Shown: positions 1-6,165 of the stretch, piece by piece
Position numbering within the stretch: the stretch's first letter is position 1
How the letters are laid out: every line of letters begins with the position of its first letter
NCBI GenBank assembly: GCA_016875155.1
Contig: VGSD01000180.1
Coordinates: 1 to 6,165 of the forward strand
Direction: 5' to 3'
Origin: Deltaproteobacteria bacterium
GTDB lineage: Bacteria; Desulfobacterota; BSN033; UBA1163
DNA: 6,165 nt
Notes under the pieces: generated by a model
Told to the model about the DNA's origin: nothing
The model's input: only the letters and a program-made list of their open reading frames with translations
Databases searched by the model: none
Program-made: the position numbers and the translations under genes

Positions 1-986
1 AGCTTGGCTGTGTTCACTGCCACGGCGGAAACAATAAGGCAGGAGAAAAGGAGGTGGCACACAAAGGAAAGAAATCTGCTTCCGCCGAAGCAGGGCGACT
101 CTGCGCTCCCTGTCACGGAAAGATTGTTGAGACCTATAAAACGAGCCTCCATGCGACATTTCGGGGAGCCTACACCGTAATGAGTCAGCGGGCCGGGGAG
201 AGATGGCCAGCGGTTAAACCTGTAATTGATAAGGCGTGTTTTAAATGCCATGCCTCCTGTGGAGGCTGCCATATCTTCAGAGAGGGGCCTGGGGGAGGAG
301 GCCTCTTTGGAGGGCATAAGTTTTTCAGGCGTCCACCCATTACTCAGTCATGCGATGGCTGTCATGGTGGCCGTATTGGAATGGAATATTTCGGTCGAAT
401 GGAGGGAAATGAGCCGGATGTCCACTGGGAAAGAAGGAAAATGGAATGCTTTGAATGCCACCGAATTGCAGAGTTTCATGGAGACGGGAAAATTTACCCG
501 ACCCGTTTTGAGAAAGAGTCAAAGCCTTCCTGTCTCGGATGCCATCCAGATGCAGCACCCGGGAAATCCAAACTCGTCTCACATAATGTTCACGGCGATA
601 AACTTTCCTGCTATGTCTGTCACTCCCAGTCTTATAAAAATTGTTACGGTTGCCATGTGGGCAAAGGGAGTAATTCTGAGACGGAATTTAAAATTGGCAA
701 GGATATCAGGTCAGAAGGAAAATTTACCACCCTTCGCCATGTCCCTACGACCAGGACGATGATAAAAGCCCTCGTGCCAGATGCCATGCCACATTATGAC
801 CTTCTGCCCACCTGGACAAAGGCTTTTCCCCACAATATAAGGCGCGTCACAAAACAGAATCAGTCCTGCAACAACTGTCATGGCAATAAAGATATTTTTC
901 TTCTTAAAGGGAGCCTTGATCCAAGGTATCCAAAAGCCAATGCGAAGGTGGCGATTGAAAAACCACCGGAAAGGAGGAGTCAATGA
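1..986 (+). CDS. Multiheme c-type cytochrome, 5'-truncated by window edge (at least 10 hemes)
   Basis: This is an exported electron-transfer protein, expected in the periplasm or on the cell surface. The frame is open to the left edge: reading from base 3, a CVHCH heme site (bases 9-23) lies upstream of the GTG at 54, so that GTG is not the true start. Ten CxxCH motifs are visible, beginning at bases 9, 102, 237, 258, 351, 447, 531, 609, 642 and 867. The motifs at 237 and 258 are only two residues apart (CFKCHASCGGCH) and are followed by a Gly-rich stretch. Free histidines stand ahead of several motifs (SLHATF, DVHWERR, VSHNVHGD, FPHNIRR) and are candidate sixth ligands, suggesting mostly bis-His low-spin hemes. 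No C-terminal membrane anchor is seen; the signal peptide would lie off the window. The stop overlaps the rhodanese start (ATGA), indicating co-translation. I cannot place it in a named family. An electron carrier or a sulfur- or nitrogen-oxyanion reductase are both possible. Confidence 0.93.
   Translation, partial: LGCVHCHGGNNKAGEKEVAHKGKKSASAEAGRLCAPCHGKIVETYKTSLHATFRGAYTVMSQRAGERWPAVKPVIDKACFKCHASCGGCHIFREGPGGGGLFGGHKFFRRPPITQSCDGCHGGRIGMEYFGRMEGNEPDVHWERRKMECFECHRIAEFHGDGKIYPTRFEKESKPSCLGCHPDAAPGKSKLVSHNVHGDKLSCYVCHSQSYKNCYGCHVGKGSNSETEFKIGKDIRSEGKFTTLRHVPTTRTMIKALVPDAMPHYDLLPTWTKAFPHNIRRVTKQNQSCNNCHGNKDIFLLKGSLDPRYPKANAKVAIEKPPERRSQ
971..979 (+). promoter_or_regulatory. Strong ribosome binding site for the rhodanese gene
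   Basis: AAGGAGGAG lies inside the last codons of the cytochrome gene, with its AGGAGG core ending 5 bases before the ATG at 983. It fixes that start and shows that the ATGA overlap carries its own good initiation signal instead of relying on coupling alone. Confidence 0.8.
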
Positions 987-1903
987 AAGGAAAATGGGGG
1001 GTAAAAGTAATAGTGTTTATTTCTGGTTTTCTTCTGTCTATCTTCCTTTGTTTTAATGCGTATGCCGCCGGGTTTGCCAATCCCGATTATCTCATCGAAA
1101 CAAAGGACTTAATGGCGAAGATGGGCCAGCCGGGTCTCGTCGTCGTCGATGTAAGGGTGCCGGAAGCTTATGAATTAGGCCATATTAAGGGTGCAATCAA
1201 CATTTCCGTAAAACTCACCCAGGGCACAGTGAAGGGTGTAAAGGAGAATATGCTCCCAGTAGCGGATCTGGAAAAGCTATTAGGATCGAAGGGGATCGGT
1301 ACTGACTCCTTTGTTGTTCTTTATGATGAGAACGTCCAGGACTACTCCACCCTCTTCTTCTGGACTCTCGATGTGCTGGGTCATAAGAAGATGGCTGTGT
1401 TGAACGGAGGGATATCGAAATGGGCGAAGGAAGGGTTGCCGATCACTTCTGAAGAGACGAAACTGCCTCCAGCAAAATATACTGCCCAGTATGATGCTTC
1501 AAAGGTAGCCACCCTCGAGGATGTAAAGAAAAGCTTAGGGCAAAAAGGAGTTGTGTTCGTTGATACCAGGGGATCCAAGGAATTTACAGGAGAAACGCCT
1601 GGCCGCGATGTAGGACGAGGGGGCGGTCGTCTTCCTGGCGCTGTGAATGTGGATTGGGTAAACCATTCCGCAACGAAGGATGGCTTTAAAGTTTACAAGA
1701 GCGCAGACGAACTTATCAGTATGTATGAAAAAGCAAAAGTCGCCAAGGATAAGGAGGTGATCGTCTACTGCAGAACAGGATTGCGCTGCACAAACAATTA
1801 CTTTGTTCTTAAACTTCTTGGTTATCCAAAGTTGAGAAGCTATGATGGGAGCATGATCGAATGGAGCAACATCCCTGACCTCCCGATGGAGAAGGGAAAG
1901 TAG
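983..1903 (+). CDS. Secreted tandem-domain rhodanese (thiosulfate/3-mercaptopyruvate-type sulfurtransferase)
   Basis: A sulfurtransferase that moves sulfane sulfur from a donor such as thiosulfate or a polysulfide to a thiol or cyanide acceptor through a cysteine persulfide. It has 306 residues with a Sec signal peptide: Lys-rich start, hydrophobic core about residues 8-25, likely cleavage after AYA near residue 29, so it acts outside the cytoplasm. The N-terminal rhodanese domain (about 35-155) keeps the fold signatures VVDVRVPEAYELGHIKGA and LNGGISKW but has Asp115 where a catalytic Cys would sit, as is usual for two-domain rhodaneses. The C-terminal domain (about 175-300) carries the active loop YCRTGLR with Cys263, then the SYDGSMIEW motif. 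A second cysteine (Cys269) lies six residues after the catalytic one. Length is normal for the family. It overlaps the cytochrome gene by 4 bases and precedes the transporter gene. The natural donor and acceptor are not readable from sequence. Confidence 0.95.
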   Translation: MKGKWGVKVIVFISGFLLSIFLCFNAYAAGFANPDYLIETKDLMAKMGQPGLVVVDVRVPEAYELGHIKGAINISVKLTQGTVKGVKENMLPVADLEKLLGSKGIGTDSFVVLYDENVQDYSTLFFWTLDVLGHKKMAVLNGGISKWAKEGLPITSEETKLPPAKYTAQYDASKVATLEDVKKSLGQKGVVFVDTRGSKEFTGETPGRDVGRGGGRLPGAVNVDWVNHSATKDGFKVYKSADELISMYEKAKVAKDKEVIVYCRTGLRCTNNYFVLKLLGYPKLRSYDGSMIEWSNIPDLPMEKGK

Positions 1904-1963
1904 TCTATTCCTTGAAGAATCATTGCAAAGTATAAAGTTAGCAATGCAAAGCTACCAATGAAA

Positions 1964-1969
1964 AGGGGG
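1964..1969 (+). promoter_or_regulatory. Ribosome binding site deciding the transporter start
   Basis: An AGGGGG tract ends 7 bases before the ATG at 1977 but only 1 base before the in-frame GTG at 1971. The spacing favours the ATG, removing two residues from the longest reading. Confidence 0.65.
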
Positions 1970-1976
1970 TGTGATT

Positions 1977-3512
1977 ATGGCTGAGAAAAAACAGGGCATT
2001 GATTGGTCAACAATCTGGAAGAAGGATGACTGGATGGCGGTATGGATAGGCTTTCTCATTCTGATTATCTTCATGGTCGGAGCTACCTTTAAGCTTCCAA
2101 GATGGGGATGGATGACTGAAGGAGCTTTCCAAGCCAAGGTGGCGGAGTGGACCAAGAAAGTGGAGGACCTCAGTAAAGAGGCAGAGAAGATGGATGAGTT
2201 AGGGCTGAAGATGGGGGCAGCTACCCTTAAAGCGGCCATTGATACGAAGGACAGAGCAAAAATTGGAAAAATTGCAGGAAAGATCGAGAAAATTGCAAAG
2301 GAAGTAAAAGATTCGAAGTTTAGGGGTAAAGCGGAAAAGCTTACCAAAGAGATTAAGGACGGCGGAGTAAACACCTTTGGAAAGATGTTCTCGGGAGACA
2401 ATCTTTTAACCGCTCTTTATATGCTGATCGGTTTTTGGATCTTTGCAGCTATAGGAATAGCGATTATGGGAATGCCTCTCGGTAAGTTTATCATTGGATT
2501 CCCCTTCGTTTTCATCCTATCGCTCATAGCGGGGATCATCGGAGGAAACACAACGATTGCCTACTGGGGTCTTGAGGTAGTATTTTGGGCTCTTCTTTTG
2601 GGGCTTCTGGTAAGTAATACAGTAGGTTTGCCTGGATGGGTTAAAGAAGGGGTGAAGACAGAATACTTTATCAAGATCGGTCTCGTTCTGCTGGGGGCGG
2701 AAGTTCTCTTTACAACCATCGTTAAGGTGGGCGCTTACGGGATGATTCAATCCATCATCGTCATTGGATCAGTCTTTTATTTCTGCTTCTGGGTGGCAAA
2801 GAAATTGGGTCTCGATGATGAATTTGCCTCCATCCTCGGAACAGCCGTCTCTATCTGTGGTGTCTCGGCTGCCATTGCCGCGGGAGGTGCCGTGAAGGGC
2901 GATCCCAAAAAGGTGAGCCATACCATTTCCCTCGTCCTTCTCTGCGCCATTCCCATGCTGATCCTCATGCCGGTCATAGCAAAAGGGGTAGGAATGGCAT
3001 CAGCCGTTGCAGGAGCCTGGTTGGGCGGCACCATTGACACAACCGGCGCAGTTGTGGCGGCAGGCGCCATCGCTGGTCCGGAGGCAATGTCTGTGGCCGT
3101 TGTGGTGAAGATGGCACAGAATGTATTAATCGGAGTCGCCGCATTTCTACTCGCCATATGGTTCGTCTTCAAAGGGAAAGAGGCGGGCGAAAAACCACAT
3201 GCGATGGAGATCTGGTTCAGATTCCCGAAGTTCGTCTTGGGCTTCCTCGTCGCCTCGATCGTCTTCTCTTTCTTCATGAGTGAGGCATTTGCGAAGTCTG
3301 TGACAGACATTTCGAGGAGTATTAGAGCATGGTGGTTTAACCTTGCCTTCATCTGTATTGGTCTCGATACGAGGTTCAAGGAACTCGTGGCAATGGGCGG
3401 TGGAAGGCCTGCGGCCGTATTTCTCATCGCTCAGGGCTTCAACATCATCGTGACACTGATCCTTGCCTATCTCATCTTCGGTGGCTTAATCTTTCCAGTT
3501 CCAAAATTTTAA
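1977..3512 (+). CDS. YeiH-family putative sulfate exporter with N-terminal extension
   Basis: A polytopic inner-membrane protein of the YeiH / conserved hypothetical 698 family, generally labelled putative sulfate exporter; direct functional proof for that family is thin. From the ATG it is 511 residues, clearly longer than the usual roughly 330-350. The family core spans about 143-505 with around ten hydrophobic helices and the signatures SICGVSAAIAAG (292-303), GGTIDTTGAVVAAG (350-363) and FICIGLDTRF (458-467). Ahead of it are an extra membrane helix (about 20-38) and a roughly 100-residue charged, Ala/Lys/Glu-rich segment (about 45-130) predicted helical and possibly coiled-coil. The longer reading from GTG 1971 adds Met-Ile and fits the ribosome binding site less well. 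It lies 73 bases after the secreted rhodanese on the same strand, with no convincing terminator or promoter between, so probably one operon. Context suggests transport of sulfate, sulfite, thiosulfate or a related sulfur anion. Confidence 0.9.
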   Translation: MAEKKQGIDWSTIWKKDDWMAVWIGFLILIIFMVGATFKLPRWGWMTEGAFQAKVAEWTKKVEDLSKEAEKMDELGLKMGAATLKAAIDTKDRAKIGKIAGKIEKIAKEVKDSKFRGKAEKLTKEIKDGGVNTFGKMFSGDNLLTALYMLIGFWIFAAIGIAIMGMPLGKFIIGFPFVFILSLIAGIIGGNTTIAYWGLEVVFWALLLGLLVSNTVGLPGWVKEGVKTEYFIKIGLVLLGAEVLFTTIVKVGAYGMIQSIIVIGSVFYFCFWVAKKLGLDDEFASILGTAVSICGVSAAIAAGGAVKGDPKKVSHTISLVLLCAIPMLILMPVIAKGVGMASAVAGAWLGGTIDTTGAVVAAGAIAGPEAMSVAVVVKMAQNVLIGVAAFLLAIWFVFKGKEAGEKPHAMEIWFRFPKFVLGFLVASIVFSFFMSEAFAKSVTDISRSIRAWWFNLAFICIGLDTRFKELVAMGGGRPAAVFLIAQGFNIIVTLILAYLIFGGLIFPVPKF

Positions 3513-3523
3513 GCTTTAGATTT

Positions 3524-3571
3524 CCCCTCACCTTTCTCCTCTCCCCTGAGGGGAGAGGGATGGGTGAGGGG
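3524..3571. repeat. GC-rich intergenic palindrome between convergent genes
   Basis: Outer arms CCCCTCACC (3524-3532) and GGTGAGGGG (3563-3571) are perfect complements. Inside them a 10-bp stem (3538-3547 with 3549-3558) closes on a single central base, with a short unpaired bulge on each side between the two stems. It occupies nearly all of the 61-base gap between the transporter stop and the stop of the opposing radical SAM gene. The sequence resembles the CCCTCACCC...GGGTGAGGG palindromic repeats scattered between genes in many bacteria. It could slow or end transcription from both sides, but no U-run follows the stem in either direction, so a standard intrinsic terminator is not well supported. 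In RNA the tiny loop would open to a larger one. Confidence 0.7.
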
Positions 3572-3573
3572 GA

Positions 3574-4677
3574 TTAAAACCCGAGAATTTTGTGGCACGT
3601 TTTGCATGGCTCTGGAGGTTTCGGTAATCGAGTGTCCTGGCCATTCCTCACCTTGGGACTATCCCAAACTGAGAAATAGAGTTCTCTGAACCTATTTTTC
3701 CTGTCCATAAAGCAGTTTCTGAAATTTTCATAACTTTTACCATTCCAAATCTCAGAGAAGGATTCCTTAAAGATATTTCCAAAACTCACTTTTTCCATCC
3801 AGTATTCTTGGCTGCAGAAGACCCTTTTAAAAGGGGAGTAAAGTGGGGGATAAAGGTAGACACACGGAGAGACCTCACCTTCTGTGGAGATGTAGAGGCT
3901 CCTTAAGGGGTTCTCCTCGCAGACAGAGACATCGGTGGCGAACAGGGAGGGCCTCTTCAGTAGGATATTAAGCCTTTTTGCATTTCGCTCTGCTTGCCTC
4001 ACCATCTTTTCATCCTCATTTTCGTCATTCCCCCAAACAAAGATTCTCTGCTCTTCTTGCCAGGTATTGATCGTATGGCAGATATTGGTCAGGATCACTT
4101 TTCCAATCCCCATTTTTCTTGCAAAGGAGGGAACTAAGGGGACCTCGTGAATATTATCCTTCAACATGAGGAAAACAAGGTGCATTTTGGGCCGAGTGAT
4201 GCTCCGTCGTTTTCTATCTTCTGTAAAGAAACGAATAGCATCAAGAATCTCTGATAAATGGGAATTGACCCGGATGTTGGAATGGGTTTCTGGCGTTGTT
4301 CCTGCGATTGAAAAACCTATAAAGTCAAGTCCGGCCTCGATCAGTTCAGAGGTCCGGGTTCCTGTCAATCCTTTGGCGCTTGTCACGAACCCCACTTGAG
4401 AATCCTCCTTCTTCACGAGACGGATGCATTCCAACAGATCTTTGTGAAGTAAGGATTCACCCCATCCCTCCAAAACAACCGTTTCAACTTCTTTCAGGTA
4501 AGGAAGCAGTTTCTTGAAATCCTCAAGAGGCATGTCCTGGGACTGCCAGTCCTTTGTTTCTGCTCGGATGCACATCTTGCACCGAAGAGGGCACCTCGTC
4601 GTTAATTCGACCTGCCATGCTAAAAAGGGCTTCTCTTTTCTTCCCTTAAATAATCTTTTAAGGATCTTTTCTATCAT
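3574..4677 (-). CDS. Radical SAM protein with SPASM/twitch-like C-terminal domain
   Basis: An enzyme of the S-adenosylmethionine radical superfamily; members with this architecture often modify peptides or proteins or work in cofactor synthesis. In 367 residues it shows the cluster-binding motif C29-x3-C33-x2-C36 (TTRCPLRCKMC), a GWGE motif at 71-74 in the place of the usual GGE, and a partial TIM barrel to about residue 240. The C-terminal part has C253-x13-G-x4-C272, matching the first SPASM element, then FGNIFKESFSEIW (299-311) typical of SPASM tails, and a terminal C358-x2-C361 just before the stop. The middle CX2CX5CX3C block is not complete, so one auxiliary iron-sulfur cluster is more likely than two. 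Cys288 and Cys322 are further candidates. The ATG lies 5 bases after the upstream gene's stop with only a weak ribosome binding site, suggesting coupled translation. Substrate unknown. Confidence 0.94.
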   Translation of the reverse strand: MIEKILKRLFKGRKEKPFLAWQVELTTRCPLRCKMCIRAETKDWQSQDMPLEDFKKLLPYLKEVETVVLEGWGESLLHKDLLECIRLVKKEDSQVGFVTSAKGLTGTRTSELIEAGLDFIGFSIAGTTPETHSNIRVNSHLSEILDAIRFFTEDRKRRSITRPKMHLVFLMLKDNIHEVPLVPSFARKMGIGKVILTNICHTINTWQEEQRIFVWGNDENEDEKMVRQAERNAKRLNILLKRPSLFATDVSVCEENPLRSLYISTEGEVSPCVYLYPPLYSPFKRVFCSQEYWMEKVSFGNIFKESFSEIWNGKSYENFRNCFMDRKNRFRELYFSVWDSPKVRNGQDTRLPKPPEPCKTCHKILGF

Positions 4678-4682
4678 CGGAT

Positions 4683-5522
4683 CTATAGCTTCTGAAGAAG
4701 GGTTCCCAAAATATCAGCCCTTTGAGGCTTATACAAGCAGAAGCTGTAGGGGAGAAAGGGAACTCCTCCCCATTTCCTTTTAAAAAAGGTAACACCAGGA
4801 TTTATCCCGAGACCCAAGTTGATATACTTTTTATTTTCAGCTTTTGCACGCCCGATCACTTTAGAAAGAATAAGGTCCGAGGCACCAGGGAGATAAAGGG
4901 CCTCTGAACTGAAATTGAACATATAAAAAGCATAGTCCTTCGCTCCGAATTCTGCCACATCGAAGGCGACGAGATCACCTCTTTTATTTCTCGCATCGCA
5001 GATCCATGCACTGTGGGACGAGGAGAGATATTCACCAATTCTCTTAAAGATGAATTGAGTCCCCGGATCAACGGGATGAGTCTTCAGGAAGGCATCGACC
5101 ATCTTCCTGTGTTCCTCATCAAACTTTCTGTTTTTTTCCACAGAGAGCTCCCGACCTGCCCGACTTAACATATTTCTCAGTTTTTGAGAGATGGACAGGG
5201 CAGAAAGGTCCAGGCGATAGTAATGGTCGGTGGGAGGATGGGAATGACCGTCGGGGAAAACGGGTAGGGTTGGAGCGGTCAACGAAACCGTTTCTGGTCT
5301 GAAGCGCCTGATGGCTTTCTCCAGAGCCGCCTTCATCCTTTTCTCCTCGAAGGGCTCCAGGAAGGGGTAACCAACAAAGATGAGATGATCCCTCTTTAAG
5401 TAGACGAGAAAATCTTCGAAAAGAAATGGTTCGGTCTGTGAAATGGCGGTCACATATTGGGAAATATGTTCAGGCACATAAGCGTGATCTTCAATGTAAT
5501 CCCTTTGTCCGGCGGTGATCAT
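4683..5522 (-). CDS. GNAT/FemAB-like acyl- or aminoacyltransferase-type protein
   Basis: A 279-residue soluble protein, no signal peptide or membrane helix seen. The C-terminal half (about 100-270) reads like a GNAT/FemAB-type fold of the kind also found in DUF2156 and BioF2-like proteins: a basic helix near SQKLRNMLSRAGRELSV, strands around SAWICDARNKRGDLVAFDVAEF and DYAFYMFNFSS, and the closing signature INLGLGINPGVTFFKRKWGG (about 236-255), where an Asn/Gly strand is followed by FKrKwGG. Such proteins transfer acyl or aminoacyl groups to amines, often on peptides, lipids or cell-wall precursors. The first 90 residues match nothing I recognise. The ATG overlaps the stop of the upstream TraB-like gene (ATGA) and has AGGAAG 4 bases ahead (5527-5532), supporting this start. 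It sits between that gene and the radical SAM gene in a tight operon. The family call is from pattern likeness only; donor and acceptor are unknown. Confidence 0.6.
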   Translation of the reverse strand: MITAGQRDYIEDHAYVPEHISQYVTAISQTEPFLFEDFLVYLKRDHLIFVGYPFLEPFEEKRMKAALEKAIRRFRPETVSLTAPTLPVFPDGHSHPPTDHYYRLDLSALSISQKLRNMLSRAGRELSVEKNRKFDEEHRKMVDAFLKTHPVDPGTQFIFKRIGEYLSSSHSAWICDARNKRGDLVAFDVAEFGAKDYAFYMFNFSSEALYLPGASDLILSKVIGRAKAENKKYINLGLGINPGVTFFKRKWGGVPFLPYSFCLYKPQRADILGTLLQKL

Positions 5523-6165
5523 CGTTCTTCCTGGGTTGCCTGGTATCCTTCGTCGAGAAACATCTTTCGGATTCCCGGGATATGGGCCACCCCTACGAAG
5601 GCAACCATCCTTCCTTTGTGGAAAAAGGTTTTCATCCTTTCAAAAAAGATGGGATCGCGTTTCTTAAGGATGGATTCACATCGGGTGGGAAACTCCCCTG
5701 TCATGGAGAAAAACTTTGGCAGATCTCCTTCAAGGAAAGCTCTTAAATAAAGTTCTTTATGGACCTTCCAATGACTAAATTGATTGAGATAGTTCACGAT
5801 CCGATCAAAAGGGATTCCATCGAGGGCTTCCAGTTGATCCTCAAGGGTCTCCAGATATTCGATCTTCTTTCCGAGTTTCCGGGCAAGATGAAACGCCTCG
5901 ACATCCATGGAATGCTTCCAGCTTAAAAACGCAGACCAGATGGTGAAGAAAGCCATCCAGGGACGAACCCCATGCGTATGAAGTTCCAAAAAGTCTGAAG
6001 TGGTCGGACGGATCATGTCCAGATATGAGACCGCCGTAGACAGGGATTGAGAATTCGCCTGAGCGCTCAGTTGTTTGTTAATGGCCCGGATGGTTTCCGG
6101 ATCGAGCGCCTCATAAACCGAAGGCGTCGTTTTTCCTTGCTGGCCGTAATGAACCACCCGGTCCA
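5519..6165 (-). CDS. TraB/GumN-family protein, N-terminus cut by window edge
   Basis: The visible part resembles the TraB/GumN/PrgY family, related to Tiki-type metalloproteases; some members limit peptide pheromones. The frame stays open through the right edge, so the GTG at 6157 is probably internal: the first GxxH-type motif of the family, expected near the N-terminus, is absent and must lie beyond. Counting from that GTG, recognisable blocks are RPWMAF (65-70), SMDVEAFHLARKLGKKIEYL (83-102) running into ETLEDQLEALDGIPF, RDPIFFERM (167-175) and the C-terminal VGVAHIPGIRKMFLDEGY (188-205), holding the conserved Gly and His192. About 212 residues are seen; the family usually has near 280 or more, so some 60-80 may be missing. 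It appears soluble in the visible part. It is the first visible gene of the leftward operon, with its stop overlapping the transferase start. Confidence 0.78.
   Translation of the reverse strand, partial: DRVVHYGQQGKTTPSVYEALDPETIRAINKQLSAQANSQSLSTAVSYLDMIRPTTSDFLELHTHGVRPWMAFFTIWSAFLSWKHSMDVEAFHLARKLGKKIEYLETLEDQLEALDGIPFDRIVNYLNQFSHWKVHKELYLRAFLEGDLPKFFSMTGEFPTRCESILKKRDPIFFERMKTFFHKGRMVAFVGVAHIPGIRKMFLDEGYQATQEER

Noticed and set aside
226..762. 178-codon open frame overlapping the cytochrome gene in another + frame
   Set aside because: It is a shadow of the heme-rich gene: the true frame has ten CxxCH motifs, while this one has no recognisable domain and no ribosome binding site of note.
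1912..1936. Possible internal promoter (TTGAAG and TATAAA) ahead of the transporter gene
   Set aside because: The two boxes are about 13 bases apart, too close for a normal sigma-70 promoter, and neither is a strong match in context.
1920..1951. Short inverted repeat CATTGC...GCAATG and repeated TGCAAAG between the rhodanese and transporter genes
   Set aside because: Only 6 AT-rich base pairs around a 14-base loop; too weak for a terminator or attenuator, and no U-run follows. Probably chance.
1952..2401. 149-codon minus-strand open frame opposite the transporter's N-terminal extension
   Set aside because: A Ser/Phe-rich antisense reading of a Lys/Glu-rich segment, with no motif or initiation signal.
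2777..3427. 216-codon open frame on the minus strand opposite the transporter
   Set aside because: Its low-complexity Ala/Thr/Pro-rich product is typical of the reverse complement of a membrane-protein gene; the plus strand has clear family motifs throughout.
1..6165. CRISPR array, tRNA, rRNA, insertion sequence ends or attachment sites
   Set aside because: No regularly spaced repeats, cloverleaf-like segments, transposase coding or terminal inverted repeats were seen; coding sequence covers nearly the whole window.

Overview
The window comes from a bacterial chromosome, or a metagenomic contig, of moderate GC content. It is gene-dense, with six protein-coding genes in two convergent operons. 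A secreted cytochrome with many hemes, a periplasmic sulfurtransferase and a putative sulfur-anion transporter next to each other suggest an anaerobe with an active sulfur or extracellular-electron economy. A Desulfobacterota (Deltaproteobacteria)-like lineage is my best guess. That is an inference from gene content, and no marker gene is present to settle it.

Left operon (+ strand, 1-3512): the 3' part of a multiheme c-type cytochrome (10 CxxCH motifs visible, the gene entering from beyond the left edge); a secreted tandem-domain rhodanese whose start overlaps the cytochrome stop by 4 bases (ATGA); and, 73 bases later, an 11-13 helix membrane protein of the YeiH / putative sulfate exporter family with an unusual N-terminal extension of about 140 residues. 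A plausible joint role is redox conversion of a sulfur compound outside the cytoplasmic membrane: the cytochrome moves electrons, the rhodanese moves sulfane sulfur, and the membrane protein moves a sulfur oxyanion. No step of this is proven by the sequence.

Between the operons (3513-3573): a compact GC-rich imperfect palindrome (CCCCTCACC...GGTGAGGGG with an inner 10-bp stem) fills almost the whole gap between the two convergent stop codons. It resembles a dispersed palindromic repeat seen in many bacteria and may help end transcription.

Right operon (- strand, 6165-3574, read right to left): a TraB/GumN-family protein lacking its N-terminus because the gene runs off the right edge; a GNAT/FemAB-like acyl- or aminoacyltransferase-type protein, overlapping it by 4 bases (ATGA); and, 5 bases on, a radical SAM protein with a reduced SPASM/twitch-like C-terminal domain. 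The tight coupling of these three suggests one pathway, possibly peptide or cell-surface modification, but no substrate or precursor peptide lies in the window. Neither operon's promoter is visible: both lie outside the window.
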